The notes below the pieces were generated by a model that was not told where the DNA came from, ran no database searches, and was given only the letters and a program-made list of their open reading frames with translations. Of a DNA stretch of 18,864 bases, positions 7,804-15,391 are shown piece by piece. The position numbers and the translations under genes are program-made. How positions within the stretch are numbered: position 1 is the stretch's first letter; every line of letters starts with the position of its first letter. The stretch is taken from the NCBI GenBank assembly GCA_002748015.1, contig PDRH01000041.1, positions 1 to 18,864 on the forward strand, read 5' to 3'. The stretch is from Bacteroidota bacterium. Lineage in GTDB: Bacteria; Bacteroidota; Bacteroidia; Bacteroidales; CAJPTX01.

Positions 7804-9063
7804 CTACTCCGAAAAGCCCCAGCGCTGCGTAGGGCTTATCCTTACGTACTGCACATAGTCCGACGAGCAGGGAACTGCGACCTTCTGGGGAAACACCGCG
7901 GCGTAGAGAGAGCCATCCGCTACGAAAACGCCATACTCCTCGCCCTCCATCGGGCAGAACTCCATGAGCGGAAATCCTAGCTCTAGACTTCTCTTTCCCC
8001 CATCCTCCCGGAGGTCAATAACCGTCACTATGGCCCTGTTCGTCCGGAGCCATCGGGCGCTGATGCCCACCATATGGGTAGAATCTGGGGATATAGCTGG
8101 TAGTGCCTTCCCCAGCCCAACAAGGCAGTGGGCCAAGCTGGCCGTCGAACGCTTAAGGTAGAGCAGCTCGCTCAGCTCGCCCGAGGGCCGTTCAAATACC
8201 ATTAGCCCAGCCGGTGCGATATCGCCCAGGTAGTAGCATTCGTCCTCCTCGTCCTCGCAGCTACAATCCCCCCCATACCCATTCTCGTCGCCCTGGCTCT
8301 TGGCGCGCTCCTGCTGGTCGTCCCAGGTATACATCTCCCAGGTGAGCACCCGCTCCGAGGCATGTGGCACCTTGAGGAGGCTATCGATGATGGCCCACGT
8401 TCTGGCCGTCTCCACCGCCCCCGCGTTCCCCCTATGGCTTTGCACCCGCAGGTAGGCGCCCGTATCAACCGGCACCAAGACCTCCTCCTCAGCCCGTAGC
8501 GCACCAGGATGCCACTCCCAATCGCCCCCTACAACCATGCGCTTCCTGGCCTCAGCGAACTCCTCGGGCGACACCAGCTCCATGCGTACGAAGCGTTCTG
8601 CAGGCACGCGCTTCGGCTCGTCGTAGCGCTCCCCATCGATGTAGGAGGCCAGCAGGGGGGCTTGCATGTCCTTCTCGGAGAGGAGTACCTCCTTGCAGCT
8701 CCAGACATCGCTGCGGTGGACGTAGAGCCGCTCCAGCTGCTTGCGCTCCTCATATAGCTCATTGACTACCCGATACCTACGAGTGGTGCGCATCTTGACC
8801 TCCAGCCAGTCCGCCCGCTCGCCGATCACCTCGAGGGGGGCTGAGGCACCACGCTTCTCCACCGCAAAGCTGTCCACCGAGGGGTATTCATAGACATACA
8901 CTGGGTCGTTCTTGGTATAGGCCGTGTAGAGTACGGGCGTGTCCTCGGCAATGGTATCCCCCTGCAATTGGGGGGCCTCCGAATGCGGCTGATTGCGGCA
9001 GGTGCTAAAGCTAATGGCAAGAAGAGCTAGAAGGGCTATTCTACTTAGTAGTTGAACATGCAT
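7804..9063 (-). CDS. Lipoprotein A, SH3-like domain, paralogous family
   Basis: I do not recognise a named gene. The 419-residue product starts with a lipoprotein signal ending at Cys22 (SFSTC; Thr at -1 is unusual but tolerated in Bacteroidota). Next comes GDTIAEDTPVLY and an SH3-like segment with YEYPSVDS and EVIGERADWLEVKM, typical of bacterial SH3 domains that often bind cell wall or peptide ligands. A middle region carries QLERLYVHR and an acidic cysteine-containing stretch (CSCEDEEDEC). The C-terminal part has AISPDSTHMVGIS and VFVADGSLYAAVF, which look like strands of a beta-propeller. It shares all these anchor motifs with lipoproteins B and C in the same block, so they arose by duplication. 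It is probably anchored to the inner or outer membrane. Function is unknown. Confidence 0.85.
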   Translation of the reverse strand: MHVQLLSRIALLALLAISFSTCRNQPHSEAPQLQGDTIAEDTPVLYTAYTKNDPVYVYEYPSVDSFAVEKRGASAPLEVIGERADWLEVKMRTTRRYRVVNELYEERKQLERLYVHRSDVWSCKEVLLSEKDMQAPLLASYIDGERYDEPKRVPAERFVRMELVSPEEFAEARKRMVVGGDWEWHPGALRAEEEVLVPVDTGAYLRVQSHRGNAGAVETARTWAIIDSLLKVPHASERVLTWEMYTWDDQQERAKSQGDENGYGGDCSCEDEEDECYYLGDIAPAGLMVFERPSGELSELLYLKRSTASLAHCLVGLGKALPAISPDSTHMVGISARWLRTNRAIVTVIDLREDGGKRSLELGFPLMEFCPMEGEEYGVFVADGSLYAAVFPQKVAVPCSSDYVQYVRISPTQRWGFSE

Positions 9064-9112
9064 ATCAATTCAAAGATTAAAGCCCTAGACTCTTAAGACA
9101 AGCAGGTAAGGC

Positions 9113-10276
9113 CTAGAGCTCGGTGTAACGTTCTGCCCCCTCCCTGTAGGTATCTACGGCAGAATAGAGGCAGAAGAGGCCAAATGCGGCTTCGGCCAGG
9201 GCGCTGAAGGTCCATCCGTCTTTGATCAGGGTGGACAGCCCATCGTAGGTCAGCATGCCGGCAAAGAGCGATAGGGCAACGATGGCATAGCGCCAGTTCC
9301 AGAGACGGCTACGCACCACGCGGCACTCCAGGCGTTCTGCCAGCTGCTCGTCCCGCCCCCAGCGGCAGGATAGCATGGAGGCCAAGAGTTCGGGGCGCAA
9401 CCATTGCTTATCGCGGTACCGCCAATCGCGGTCGAAATACACCACCTCCAGGCCAGCTTCACGCGCCAGGCGAAAAAGCCTACGGTCCAACCGATGCTCC
9501 CGCGACCCCTCATAGCCCCGCATTATGTCCATTTCACGTATTCGCAGGCTCAGGGGGATTAGCCTCCCATCGTTAAGATGGAGGTAGTAGTCTGCGTGGC
9601 GGAGGTGTATGTGGCCATACGCACTCCACGGCAGGTAGGAGTTGACGGAGCGAAGGAGGTTCTTCACCTCAACAAGGGGCAAGACCTTTCTGGAGAAGGG
9701 GGATTTCACCGTAATCTCCCCCCGCTCTGGGTCGATGTCTATGCGCCTCAGCCCAAGGAAGAGGAGCAACAGCACCAGGAGGACGTAGACCGTAACAAAG
9801 GCCACCAGGTAGGGGTAGGGCGACCACTGGGGGCGATCGTGAAAGAGGTAGTAGAAGAGGGCGGTCATGAAGACGCCCATGAATAGGATGGCGAGTGAGG
9901 CACCGGGGAACCTCCAAAAGGGGCGAAAACTCAACCCCTCGGCCTGGGGTAGCTCGCTCAGGAAGGCCTCGGGCACATGGAAGCTGGCGGTGTAGCAAAA
10001 AGGGGAGTCCTCCCTACGAAAAGCCTCGTAGGCCACCCGATACCAGGAGGGGTCTGAGGGCTTGGTGGCCATATCCTCGCAGGTGATTACATCGTAGAAA
10101 GCCCCATTGCGCCAAACCTCGATGCCGTATATCCCTATGCCTCGTTCCTCCACCCGGTCAAGCACCAGATGGAAGTCTTCGGAGGAAAAATGGTATATGG
10201 CGGGGGCATCCTCCCCCTGGTTTCGGTTCTGGAGGCCGTAGAATATGTAGCGGGCTAGGTATTCTGACTGCTGCAT
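9113..10276 (-). CDS. Unrecognised four-span membrane protein
   Basis: I cannot name this 387-residue protein. Residues 1-105 form a soluble domain with the motifs FHLVLDRVEERGIGIYGIEVW and DPSWYRVAYEAF. Two membrane helices follow at about 127-145 and 156-176. A cytoplasmic segment begins IDIDPERGEITV and looks like a short PH-like beta domain. Then comes a basic helical region, and a second helix pair lies at about 328-346 and 357-375. The N-terminal start MQQSEYLARYIFYGL has no signal peptide, so the first domain is probably cytosolic. The gene sits between lipoprotein B (26-base gap) and lipoprotein A (49-base gap) on the same strand, so an operon is likely. A role together with the lipoproteins is inferred only from this context. 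Confidence 0.8.
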   Translation of the reverse strand: MQQSEYLARYIFYGLQNRNQGEDAPAIYHFSSEDFHLVLDRVEERGIGIYGIEVWRNGAFYDVITCEDMATKPSDPSWYRVAYEAFRREDSPFCYTASFHVPEAFLSELPQAEGLSFRPFWRFPGASLAILFMGVFMTALFYYLFHDRPQWSPYPYLVAFVTVYVLLVLLLLFLGLRRIDIDPERGEITVKSPFSRKVLPLVEVKNLLRSVNSYLPWSAYGHIHLRHADYYLHLNDGRLIPLSLRIREMDIMRGYEGSREHRLDRRLFRLAREAGLEVVYFDRDWRYRDKQWLRPELLASMLSCRWGRDEQLAERLECRVVRSRLWNWRYAIVALSLFAGMLTYDGLSTLIKDGWTFSALAEAAFGLFCLYSAVDTYREGAERYTEL

Positions 10277-10302
10277 CTATTACTTCAATATAGCTCAGAT
10301 GG

Positions 10303-11586
10303 CTACTCCTCCAGCACGCCCTTCCTCAGGTCTATGCGAAGGTACTGCCGAAAATCCTCATGCATAACCGGCACCCCCACCGAGCAGACCGCGGCGTAAA
10401 TCGAGCCGTCAGCCATGAAGACCATGGGGCCATCCTCGTCCATTAAAAAGTACTCTATCTTCGGGAAGCGCAGCTCTAGAGCCACCTGCGCGCTACCCTT
10501 GTCAAGGCGCACGAAGGTCAGCACCGCACCGTTGGACCAGCGCCACGAGACGCCTATGCCCACCATGTAGCCGCTGTCGGGCGACATCTGGGGTAGCCCC
10601 CCTCCGAGGTCTACCATCGCAAAGCTCTTGTGAGTCTGCTGGCGATCTATGAACAGCAGATAGCTCCAGGCCTCCACCTCCCTAGCAAGGGCCATCATGC
10701 CCGTGCCAGGCCACTCGCCCACGTAGTACATATCCTGGCCGAGGATCCCTTCGCCCTCCTCCTCCACACGGCTAAGATCCTCATCCTCCTCCCCCCATAT
10801 ATCCCTCCAATTCTCCCCGAGTAGCATACCCAGGCTTACCACCCGCTCGGAGGCATGCGGGATACGTCTGAGGCTATCGACTATCGCCCGCGCCCTGGCC
10901 GTCTCATCCTTCTCAGCAGGCTCTCCGTAGACCGAATTCAGGACTAGGTAGGTGCCGGTATCGAGGGGCACGAGAACCTCCGCGCTGTCGCGTAGGCATC
11001 CCGAGTGCCAGGATAGCTGGCCACGGGATGTATGCCGCTCCCAGGCCGCTTCGAACTCCTCCCTGGGTACTAGCTCCATCCGTAGAAACCTATCGGGCAT
11101 AACGCGCTGCTCCTGCTCCAGACGCTCCCCGGCACGATACCCCGCATAGACCGGCCTAAGCAGGTCCTGCTGGGTCAGCAGGAAATCCTCCGGTCGCTGT
11201 ACGTCCTCACGGGGTATATACAAACGCTCCAGCTGCACCCGCTTCTCGTAGTGGAAGCCCTCCTCGTCCGGCGGGGCCAGCTCGTAGATGCGGGTGATGC
11301 TGGCCTTGATGGCGAGCCAGTGGCCGCGTTCGCCTATTACCTCGACTATGTCGTTGGCCATGCGCTGCTCGACCTCGATACTATCGGTCGAGGGGTACTC
11401 GTAGATAAGGGTAGCATCGCGCTTGACGTAGGCATTGTAGAGAACCGGCGTGTCCTCCGGAATGGTGTCCCCCAGCAGCATCAACTCGTGCTTCGGTTGC
11501 TGAAGGCCACACGAGCTAAGCCCCACTTGCAAAACCACAAACCATACCAATACCCCAGCTATACGTTCCCTCATTGCTCTACCCAT
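10303..11586 (-). CDS. Lipoprotein B, SH3-like domain, paralogous family
   Basis: This 427-residue paralogue of lipoproteins A and C has a signal peptide ending in a good lipobox, GLSSC, with Cys26 from the first ATG. It then has GDTIPEDTPVLYNAY, YEYPSTDS and EVIGERGHWLAIK (the SH3-like segment), QLERLYIPRE, a middle region ending in an acidic loop (EEDEDLSRVEEEGEG), and the propeller-like MSPDSGYMVGIG and VFMADGSIYAAV. It is the best preserved signal sequence of the three and the only one with a convincing promoter. The start could instead be the ATG four codons later (11574). No known function. The divergence among the three paralogues is greatest in the acidic middle loop and least in the SH3-like and C-terminal motifs, which suggests conserved folds and different binding partners. 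Confidence 0.85.
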   Translation of the reverse strand: MGRAMRERIAGVLVWFVVLQVGLSSCGLQQPKHELMLLGDTIPEDTPVLYNAYVKRDATLIYEYPSTDSIEVEQRMANDIVEVIGERGHWLAIKASITRIYELAPPDEEGFHYEKRVQLERLYIPREDVQRPEDFLLTQQDLLRPVYAGYRAGERLEQEQRVMPDRFLRMELVPREEFEAAWERHTSRGQLSWHSGCLRDSAEVLVPLDTGTYLVLNSVYGEPAEKDETARARAIVDSLRRIPHASERVVSLGMLLGENWRDIWGEEDEDLSRVEEEGEGILGQDMYYVGEWPGTGMMALAREVEAWSYLLFIDRQQTHKSFAMVDLGGGLPQMSPDSGYMVGIGVSWRWSNGAVLTFVRLDKGSAQVALELRFPKIEYFLMDEDGPMVFMADGSIYAAVCSVGVPVMHEDFRQYLRIDLRKGVLEE

Positions 11587-11603
11587 TAAAACGTTTGATA
11601 CCC

Positions 11604-11634
11604 CAAATGTACCCTAAAATCCCGAAGCACCAAG
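11604..11634 (-). promoter_or_regulatory. Bacteroidota promoter for lipoprotein B
   Basis: On the minus strand TACATTTG (complement 11604-11611) matches the -7 consensus TAnnTTTG exactly. CTTG (complement 11631-11634), one base off TTTG, sits 19 bases further upstream, the expected -33 spacing. Transcription would start near 11597, leaving about 10 bases before ATG 11586. Lipoproteins B, the membrane protein and A could be read from here. Confidence 0.5.
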
Positions 11635-11667
11635 CCAATCATCCGGTTCATGATGCACCACCCTCCC

Positions 11668-12924
11668 CTACAGCCACCCCGCCCTAGGGCTTATCCGCAC
11701 GTACTGCGCGAAGTCCATCGGGTGCGAACCACCCGCCCGCCTGGAGAACACCCGGGCATACACTGAGCCATCGGCCACGAAGACGATAACCTCCCGCTCG
11801 TCCATGAAGAGGAACTGCATGTAGGGGAATAGCAGCTCTGTAGCCACCTGCCCACCATCCTCCGACAGATGCACGAAGGTCAGCACCACCCCCTCCGCCC
11901 CGTACCACCGAGACCCGATGCCCACCATGTAAGTACTATCAGGGGAAATGTAGGGAAGACCCGCCGCATTCTCCACGAGGTAGAACAGCACCTCACCATC
12001 CGGCCGCCTCAGAAAAAGGAGATCGCTCCATTGCTCCTGCACCACGTTGAACACCGCGATCCCCGCCCGGGGCAGTTCGCCCACGTAGGCGCATGAGGTC
12101 AGCATCCCCCCGCCCCTATCCTCGTCGTCCTCCCCTTCGACATCCCCACTCCCCCCGCCTGCGCTAGCCCCCTCACGCAGCTCCTCACCAGACATCCAGG
12201 ACGTAGCGCGCTCCAGCGCATTCGGTATGCGCTCCAGGCTATCAACTACGGCCCGTGTCCTTTCCGTCTCCTGCTCGTCGGCAAGCTCGCCCGTGGAGGA
12301 GTAGACCAAGAGGTAGCCCGCCGTATCCATGGGGACGAGCACCTGGTCCTCCATGCGTAGCACCCCGGGATACCAGGGCAAATCCCCCATTACCGCCCGC
12401 CGCTCCCTGGCCTGCAGGAACTCCTCCTCGCTGATTAGCTCCATGCGCAAAAGGCTATCTGCCCTCACCTCCCTGGGCTTCTTGTTGCGCTGACCCTCTA
12501 GGCAGTACGCCAGTACGGGTTTCTGTAGATCAGCCGCCGAGAGCAGCAGCTCATCCCTTGGCCACACGGCCTGCCGCTGCACGTAGAGCCGCTCCAGCTG
12601 CTCACGCACCTCCCGCTGGCCATTGCGCAACCCGTAGCTACGCTTCGTCCGCATCTTCACCGCCAGCCAATCGCCCTGCTCGCCTATGACCTCCAGCCGG
12701 TCAAAGAAATAGCATGCCTCCACCTCCTGGCTATCCACAGAGGGGTGCTCATAGGCCCACTCCCCCTCGCCGTTGACGTACGCAAAGTAGAGAACCGGCA
12801 CATCCTCCGAAACGACATCGCCCTGCAACTCGCCCCCCGCCCCCCGAGGAGAAATGCCACACGAGGCGATAAGGACTGCTAGCAGAAGGCTAAAAAGAGA
12901 GTAGCGAAGCGAGTTCAAGGACAT
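11668..12924 (-). CDS. Lipoprotein C, SH3-like domain, paralogous family
   Basis: This third paralogue has 418 residues from the chosen start. The frame is open for 24 codons further upstream, but ATG 12924 gives a proper lipoprotein signal, MSLNSLRYSLFSLLLAVL followed by IASC with Cys22, whereas the longer form would bury it. Shared family motifs are GDVVSEDVPVLYFAY, YEHPSVDS, EVIGEQGDWLAVKM, QLERLYVQRQ, ISPDSTYMVGIG and VFVADGSVYARVF. The variable middle loop here is glycine-rich and acidic (SAGGGSGDVEGEDDEDRGGG). It lies 127 bases after MCP3 and 81 bases before lipoprotein B, so it may be transcribed with MCP3, from its own start, or both. Function is unknown. Confidence 0.85.
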   Translation of the reverse strand: MSLNSLRYSLFSLLLAVLIASCGISPRGAGGELQGDVVSEDVPVLYFAYVNGEGEWAYEHPSVDSQEVEACYFFDRLEVIGEQGDWLAVKMRTKRSYGLRNGQREVREQLERLYVQRQAVWPRDELLLSAADLQKPVLAYCLEGQRNKKPREVRADSLLRMELISEEEFLQARERRAVMGDLPWYPGVLRMEDQVLVPMDTAGYLLVYSSTGELADEQETERTRAVVDSLERIPNALERATSWMSGEELREGASAGGGSGDVEGEDDEDRGGGMLTSCAYVGELPRAGIAVFNVVQEQWSDLLFLRRPDGEVLFYLVENAAGLPYISPDSTYMVGIGSRWYGAEGVVLTFVHLSEDGGQVATELLFPYMQFLFMDEREVIVFVADGSVYARVFSRRAGGSHPMDFAQYVRISPRAGWL

Positions 12925-13051
12925 ATGCGAACCACAAAGAGAATAAGTAGGGCCAGGACGGTAGGCCAGAGTTCGGAGTGCGCAGGGCCGAAGCACCTAC
13001 CCTTTTCTACGATACCCCATGCCCCCAAGCTTGTGGCAAAGGGAGAAAACG

Positions 13052-14770
13052 CTACGCCTTGAAGAATCTCGTGGCCTCGCGCAGAGCCTCAGCCTGCTCG
13101 CTAAGCTTGGCCGCCGATTTGGCGAGCTCCTCGCTGGCCTTGGCGTTCTGCTGCACAATCTCAGTAATATCCTGAACAGACGTGTTGATCTGATTTGCCC
13201 CAGACCGCTGCTCCTGGCTCGAAGCGGCAATCTCCTGCACCAGGCAAGAAGTACGCAGCACATCCGGCAGCACATCCTCCAAGCTAGCAACTGCGCTCTC
13301 CGTATCGCTGAGCGACTGGCTGGAGAGGCCCTCAATATCGCTAGCGGCCAGCTGGCTCCGCTCGGCAAGGGTGCGAATCTCCGTGGCTACAACGCTGAAG
13401 CCCCGGCCATGCTCCCCAGCCCGCGCCGCCTCCACCGCCGCATTGAGAGCCAGGATGTTAGTCTGATTGGCAATCTCTGAAATCACACCTATCTTCTCCG
13501 TAATGGTCTTCACGCTATCGAGGCTCTTCTGGGCATACGCCCTCAAATCCTCCACCCTCCCTTGCACCTTCTCAGCTATAGCTTTCGTCTCTTGGGCATT
13601 ATCCGCATTCTGATCTATTGCCGCCGACATCTCCGCCGTAGAGGCACCGACAGCCTCAATACCAGATGCCTGCTGAATGCCACGCTCCGAAATCTGGCGG
13701 GATAGATGGCTCAGACCCTCGCTGGCGCTGGCTACAAAAGACGTTCCCTCCACCACCTGCGTAATGGCGCTATGCACGCTATCGGCCATATGCTGCACCG
13801 ACTGGGCGATGTCGCCGAACTCATCATGGCGCTGAAGAACCTTCTCCTCCAGCTGCACGTTGAAGTGCCCAGTGGCACAACGGTCGATATGGGTCTGCGA
13901 AACCTTCACATTCCGCACGATGCTGCGCGTCATGGTGAAGGCCACAACCAGGCAGAGGGCTATGGCCGTAAGCATTACAGCGCCGGAGGAGAGGGCCAAA
14001 TTCCGCTTGGCGTGGTAGTAGCTACGGGTCGCCTCCTGACCAATTTCCGTAAACCGGGCTATCGTCTTGCCACCAAGGCTTTCAATCTTCTCACCGGCCA
14101 TCTCAGATTGGCCAGCAATCTCGCTGAGCCTGGAAACTGCGTCACGGAAGGTCTGGAATGACCCCTGAAGGGAAGATCCGTTGATGAGGTCCCCATGCTC
14201 CTGGGCCATCCGAAGAATCTTACCAAGCAAATCCCCCTGCTCGTGGCTATCCTTGTAGAGCGTGAAATCAATCGCCATGCGAACTAGCGGGGCGATGGGC
14301 GCACCATCGACATCAGCCTGCGCTTCCAGCTCACCAGGGAGATTGCGCACCGCGCCGAAAGCCTCCTCCACAAGCGGTACTTCACGGTCTAGCACCTCCC
14401 GGTAGTCCGAAAGGAGAAGCTTCAGCTCATCTATGCTCTCGGCCAACGACTGGGCCTCAGCTACGGCCTCAACCTGATCTGCCTTGGAAGACGCCATCAT
14501 GAAATCTGCGGTATACACCTTGCTAGAATCCAAATACGCCAGGCAGAGCCGGTAGTCCTCTGCCTCATGATGCTGCAGGAAGGCATGACCATACATCTGC
14601 GCCTTAATCATCGTTGACTCAGCCGCCGCAGAATGCTGCATCATATTCGTCATGTGCGTAAATCCCCCCGAGAAGATTACAATCATAGAGCCGTACGCGA
14701 TAAGTAGGCATATGATGATACCGAAAGCCAGGGCCAGCTTTCCACGAGTACGTAGACGAACGATGTGCAT
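13052..14770 (-). CDS. Methyl-accepting chemotaxis protein 3, extended sensor
   Basis: This is a 572-residue chemoreceptor. It has TM1 at 11-34, an all-helical periplasmic domain of about 220 residues (35-257), TM2 at 258-281, a HAMP-like region with IDRCATGHFNVQL, and a signalling coiled coil whose tip NQTNILALNAAVEAARAGEHGRGF spans about 435-458. It ends LREATRFFKA. Compared with MCP2, the cytoplasmic part from TM2 to the C-terminus aligns without a length change, and all 84 extra residues lie in the sensor. This suggests added helices rather than a new fold type, possibly a larger helical ligand-binding bundle. No CheR/CheB pentapeptide. It is followed by lipoprotein C after 127 bases. The ligand is unknown. 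Confidence 0.96.
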   Translation of the reverse strand: MHIVRLRTRGKLALAFGIIICLLIAYGSMIVIFSGGFTHMTNMMQHSAAAESTMIKAQMYGHAFLQHHEAEDYRLCLAYLDSSKVYTADFMMASSKADQVEAVAEAQSLAESIDELKLLLSDYREVLDREVPLVEEAFGAVRNLPGELEAQADVDGAPIAPLVRMAIDFTLYKDSHEQGDLLGKILRMAQEHGDLINGSSLQGSFQTFRDAVSRLSEIAGQSEMAGEKIESLGGKTIARFTEIGQEATRSYYHAKRNLALSSGAVMLTAIALCLVVAFTMTRSIVRNVKVSQTHIDRCATGHFNVQLEEKVLQRHDEFGDIAQSVQHMADSVHSAITQVVEGTSFVASASEGLSHLSRQISERGIQQASGIEAVGASTAEMSAAIDQNADNAQETKAIAEKVQGRVEDLRAYAQKSLDSVKTITEKIGVISEIANQTNILALNAAVEAARAGEHGRGFSVVATEIRTLAERSQLAASDIEGLSSQSLSDTESAVASLEDVLPDVLRTSCLVQEIAASSQEQRSGANQINTSVQDITEIVQQNAKASEELAKSAAKLSEQAEALREATRFFKA

Positions 14771-14831
14771 AGGATAAAGCCTAGGTTAAATCAATAGCGA
14801 CCAATAAGGGAACATTCGTAGGCAAAGCCCC

Positions 14832-14863
14832 CAAAAGTACATCCCTATTCTTACAATACGAAA
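14832..14863 (-). promoter_or_regulatory. Bacteroidota promoter for MCP3
   Basis: On the minus strand TACTTTTG (complement 14832-14839) fits TAnnTTTG, and TTTC (complement 14860-14863), one base off TTTG, is 20 bases upstream. Transcription would begin near 14825, about 55 bases before the ATG of MCP3. The motif TTTTGGGGG occurs here (complement 14828-14836) and again 41 bases upstream (complement 14869-14877). Confidence 0.45.
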
Positions 14864-15007
14864 TATCTCCCCCAAAAGGTTGCATCACCCAACCCATAAT
14901 AAAGTGCCGCTACAGCGAAGCTTGAAGGGAATGCCACACTCCGCCATCATGCCCTCCACCTGCGCAATGGTCTATAGGATGCCAACCAGCTGCCATCCAT
15001 ATCCCAA

Positions 15008-15210
15008 CCCAATTCGGTTTATTAGCGGCGCAACGTCTGGCGGGCTGGATGTGGGCTAGCGCTGTTGAGCATAGCGAAAAACCGGCTGCCGCTACGGGCT
15101 ACTTACTCCATAGTAAATGCCCCCATCCGGCGCAAAGGGGCGCAAGTAGCCCGTAGGCAGAGCGGCTGGCCGCAGGCCTAGAATAGCAAAGTGCGATAAA
15201 CCGAATTGGG
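15008..15210. repeat. 203-bp nested inverted-repeat element (MITE- or REP-like)
   Basis: The ends are a perfect 15-bp inverted repeat: CCCAATTCGGTTTAT at 15008-15022 and its complement at 15196-15210. Inside is a second perfect inverted repeat of 13 bp, CTACGGGCTACTT at 15092-15104 with its complement at 15144-15156. Within that is a small GCCCC/GGGGC stem (15119-15123, 15137-15141). It holds no plausible gene. This is what a non-autonomous transposable element, a REP-like sequence, or a folded RNA would look like. The palindrome AGGTATACCT lies just outside at 15213-15222. No target-site duplication is evident. The remaining bases of the 14771-15321 spacer show only the MCP3 promoter. Confidence 0.6.
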
Positions 15211-15321
15211 ATAGGTATACCTCCATCACCTACTAACCCTAGCCCCCCGCACCATACACCCTCGGGCGAAGAAGGGTGAAGGTAGCATATCCTTGAGCAA
15301 AGGAAGGCGAACTCCCCCAAA

Positions 15322-15370
15322 AATGCTAGCCGGGGCGATGGGTTTATACCATCGCCCCGGCTAGCATTTC
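15322..15370 (-). terminator. 21-bp perfect hairpin after MCP4
   Basis: Arms 15322-15342 and 15350-15370 are perfectly complementary over 21 bp, with a core GCTAGCCGGGGCGATGG and the 7-base loop GTTTATA. The hairpin starts 21 bases past the MCP4 stop on the minus strand. The outer end is A/T-rich (AAAT/ATTT), and the minus strand continues with TTGGGGGAG rather than a long T-tract. Confidence 0.8.
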
Positions 15371-15391
15371 CTACGATACCGTAGCTAACCT

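Noticed and set aside
9064..9078. -7-like box AATCTTTG just ahead of lipoprotein A
   Set aside because: It has one mismatch and is so close to the ATG that transcription would begin almost at the start codon; read-through from the upstream genes is simpler.
12925..12996. 24-codon upstream extension of lipoprotein C
   Set aside because: It would place the signal peptide and lipobox internally; ATG 12924 gives a normal lipoprotein N-terminus.
15099..15320. 73-codon minus-strand ORF in the intergenic element
   Set aside because: It runs through the inverted-repeat arms, has no ribosome binding site, and shows no recognisable domain.
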